A DNA stretch of 41,435 bases from Acidobacteriota bacterium (lineage in GTDB: Bacteria; Acidobacteriota; Vicinamibacteria; Vicinamibacterales; JAKQTR01): contig JAKQTR010000060.1 in assembly GCA_029562975.1 (NCBI GenBank), forward strand, positions 1 through 41,435. The letters are read 5' to 3'. Below, one piece after another: positions 40,521 to 41,435 of the stretch. Numbering within the stretch: position 1 is the stretch's first letter; every line of letters starts with the position of its first letter. The position numbers were made by a program, and so were the translations under genes. The notes below the pieces were generated by a model. That model was given only the letters and a program-made list of their open reading frames with translations, ran no database searches and had not been told where the DNA came from.

Positions 40521-41435
40521 ATGACGGCGAAAACCCGCTACTTCCTCGTCGGCTCGGTGCTTGTCCTGCTCGCCGGGCTCTCGATCGGCCTGGTGGCGTA
40601 CTACGGCGGAATTCCCCCGAATCCGTTCTCCTTCCGGAGCGGGCCCGCCGAATTGCGCTACGTGCCTGGCGACGCCGGCCTGGTGGCATTTGCCAACGTC
40701 AGGCACGTCATGGATTCCGATCTGCGCCAGCGCCTGCGGCAGCTGGAGGGGGCGACGGCGGAGGGGCGGAAGGAGTTCCAGGACCACACCGGCATCGACG
40801 TCGAACGCGACATCGATCACGTCGTGGCGTGGATAGGGGGCAGAGGGGGCGCGCACAAGCCCGGCGGCCTGGTCCTGGCCAGCGGACGATTCGATTCCTC
40901 CAGATTGGAGGGCCTGGCGCTCGAGCACGGCGGCCGGGTTGCAGACTACCAGGGCAAGCGGATGATCGTCCTCTCGAAGGAGGGGCGCGGGGAGGAGTTC
41001 GCCATGGCCTTCCTCGAGCCCGGCATCGTGGCGATCGGGAACGAAGCGACGGTCCGCCTGGCCATCGAACGCGGGCAGCGCGGCGACAATGCCCTCGCCA
41101 ACACGGAGCTGATGAAGCGCGTGGAGGGCCTGTCGGGAGCGAGCCTGTGGGCGGTGGGCAGCTTCGACGCGGTGTCGGCGCGGACCTCGCTGCCGAGCGA
41201 ACTGAGAGACCGGATGCCTCCAATCGCCTGGTTCAGCGCGAGCGGCAGGGTGAATGGGGGCCTCGAGGCGACGGTGAAGGCGGAAGCCAGGGACGAGCAG
41301 GGGGCCGAGAACCTGCGCGACCTCGTCCGCGGCATCGTGGCCCTTGCGAGGATGCAGGCCGACAGCCGGCCGGCCGCCAAGCCCGTGCTGCCGACCTTTC
41401 AGCTCAGCGGCGAGGGCAGGGAAGTGGCGCTGACC
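40521..41435 (+). CDS. Membrane-anchored extracytoplasmic protein, unknown (cut by right edge)
   Basis: 305 codons are visible with no stop before the window ends. A single N-terminal helix (FLVGSVLVLLAGLSIGLVAY) anchors the protein, leaving a large outer domain. That domain runs from AELRYVPGDAGLVAFANVRH through GIDVERDIDHVVAWIGG to SLWAVGSFDAVSARTSLPSE. The phrase pattern of vA-xANVRxV then DIDxVVxWxG suggests a DUF3352-like family, but I am not certain. The ATG has GGAGG ten bases upstream. It follows the ABC-2 operon in the same direction and may depend on it or act with it. Confidence 0.75.
   Translation, partial: MTAKTRYFLVGSVLVLLAGLSIGLVAYYGGIPPNPFSFRSGPAELRYVPGDAGLVAFANVRHVMDSDLRQRLRQLEGATAEGRKEFQDHTGIDVERDIDHVVAWIGGRGGAHKPGGLVLASGRFDSSRLEGLALEHGGRVADYQGKRMIVLSKEGRGEEFAMAFLEPGIVAIGNEATVRLAIERGQRGDNALANTELMKRVEGLSGASLWAVGSFDAVSARTSLPSELRDRMPPIAWFSASGRVNGGLEATVKAEARDEQGAENLRDLVRGIVALARMQADSRPAAKPVLPTFQLSGEGREVALT

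Overview
This 41.4 kb window is a dense bacterial chromosome segment of roughly 70% G+C, with genes on both strands and many 4-bp ATGA/GTGA start-stop overlaps. The gene mix (large GT-C-like membrane proteins, a DUF4097 protein with an ECF sigma/anti-sigma pair, a Tat-type Gfo/Idh/MocA oxidoreductase next to DoxX, HD-GYP and HEAT proteins) fits an Acidobacteriota member, perhaps of the Vicinamibacteria. That placement is inference from gene content and style; there is no rRNA to confirm it.

Layout. 0-1 kb: the start of an IS256-family transposase gene runs off the left edge, followed by tmRNA (ssrA, minus strand) with a clear sigma70-type promoter. 1-5.2 kb: a coiled-coil/GAF protein overlaps a soluble lytic transglycosylase. 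5.2-11.1 kb: three large membrane proteins of GT-C/YfhO-like type, two tandem on the minus strand and one divergent. 11.2-12.1 kb: a probable outer-membrane beta-barrel. 12.2-15.9 kb: two ABC half-exporters forming a probable heterodimer with one degenerate ATP site. 15.9-18.3 kb: an ECF sigma factor, its zinc anti-sigma factor and a DUF4097 protein in one operon with a readable autoregulatory promoter. 18.4-22.6 kb: a small MGMT/Atl-like protein, then an HD-GYP protein and a HEAT-repeat protein that share an N-terminal module. 22.8-29 kb: a nucleoside salvage run (pyrimidine nucleoside phosphorylase, NupC transporter, purine nucleoside phosphorylase, cytidine deaminase), then mtnA and tsaD. 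29.1-32.2 kb (minus): DoxX, Gfo/Idh/MocA and ApbE. 32.3-33.2 kb: YjbQ and a Nudix hydrolase. 33.2-36.0 kb: divergent APC permease and GltS symporter. 36.2-41.4 kb: an HD phosphohydrolase, a two-pair ABC-2-type transporter operon, and a membrane-anchored protein cut by the right edge.

Beyond the genes, four non-coding or gene-end tracts (14.0, 29.0, 32.2 and 36.1 kb) are built from degenerate 7-base units kept strictly in phase for 10-14 units. Three of them switch from purine-rich to pyrimidine-rich around a dyad. They sit at gene boundaries and have altered at least one protein end. A perfect 30-bp-arm palindrome separates cdd from mtnA. Several genes carry a -10-like hexamer only 6-10 bases before the start codon, which suggests leaderless or nearly leaderless transcripts.
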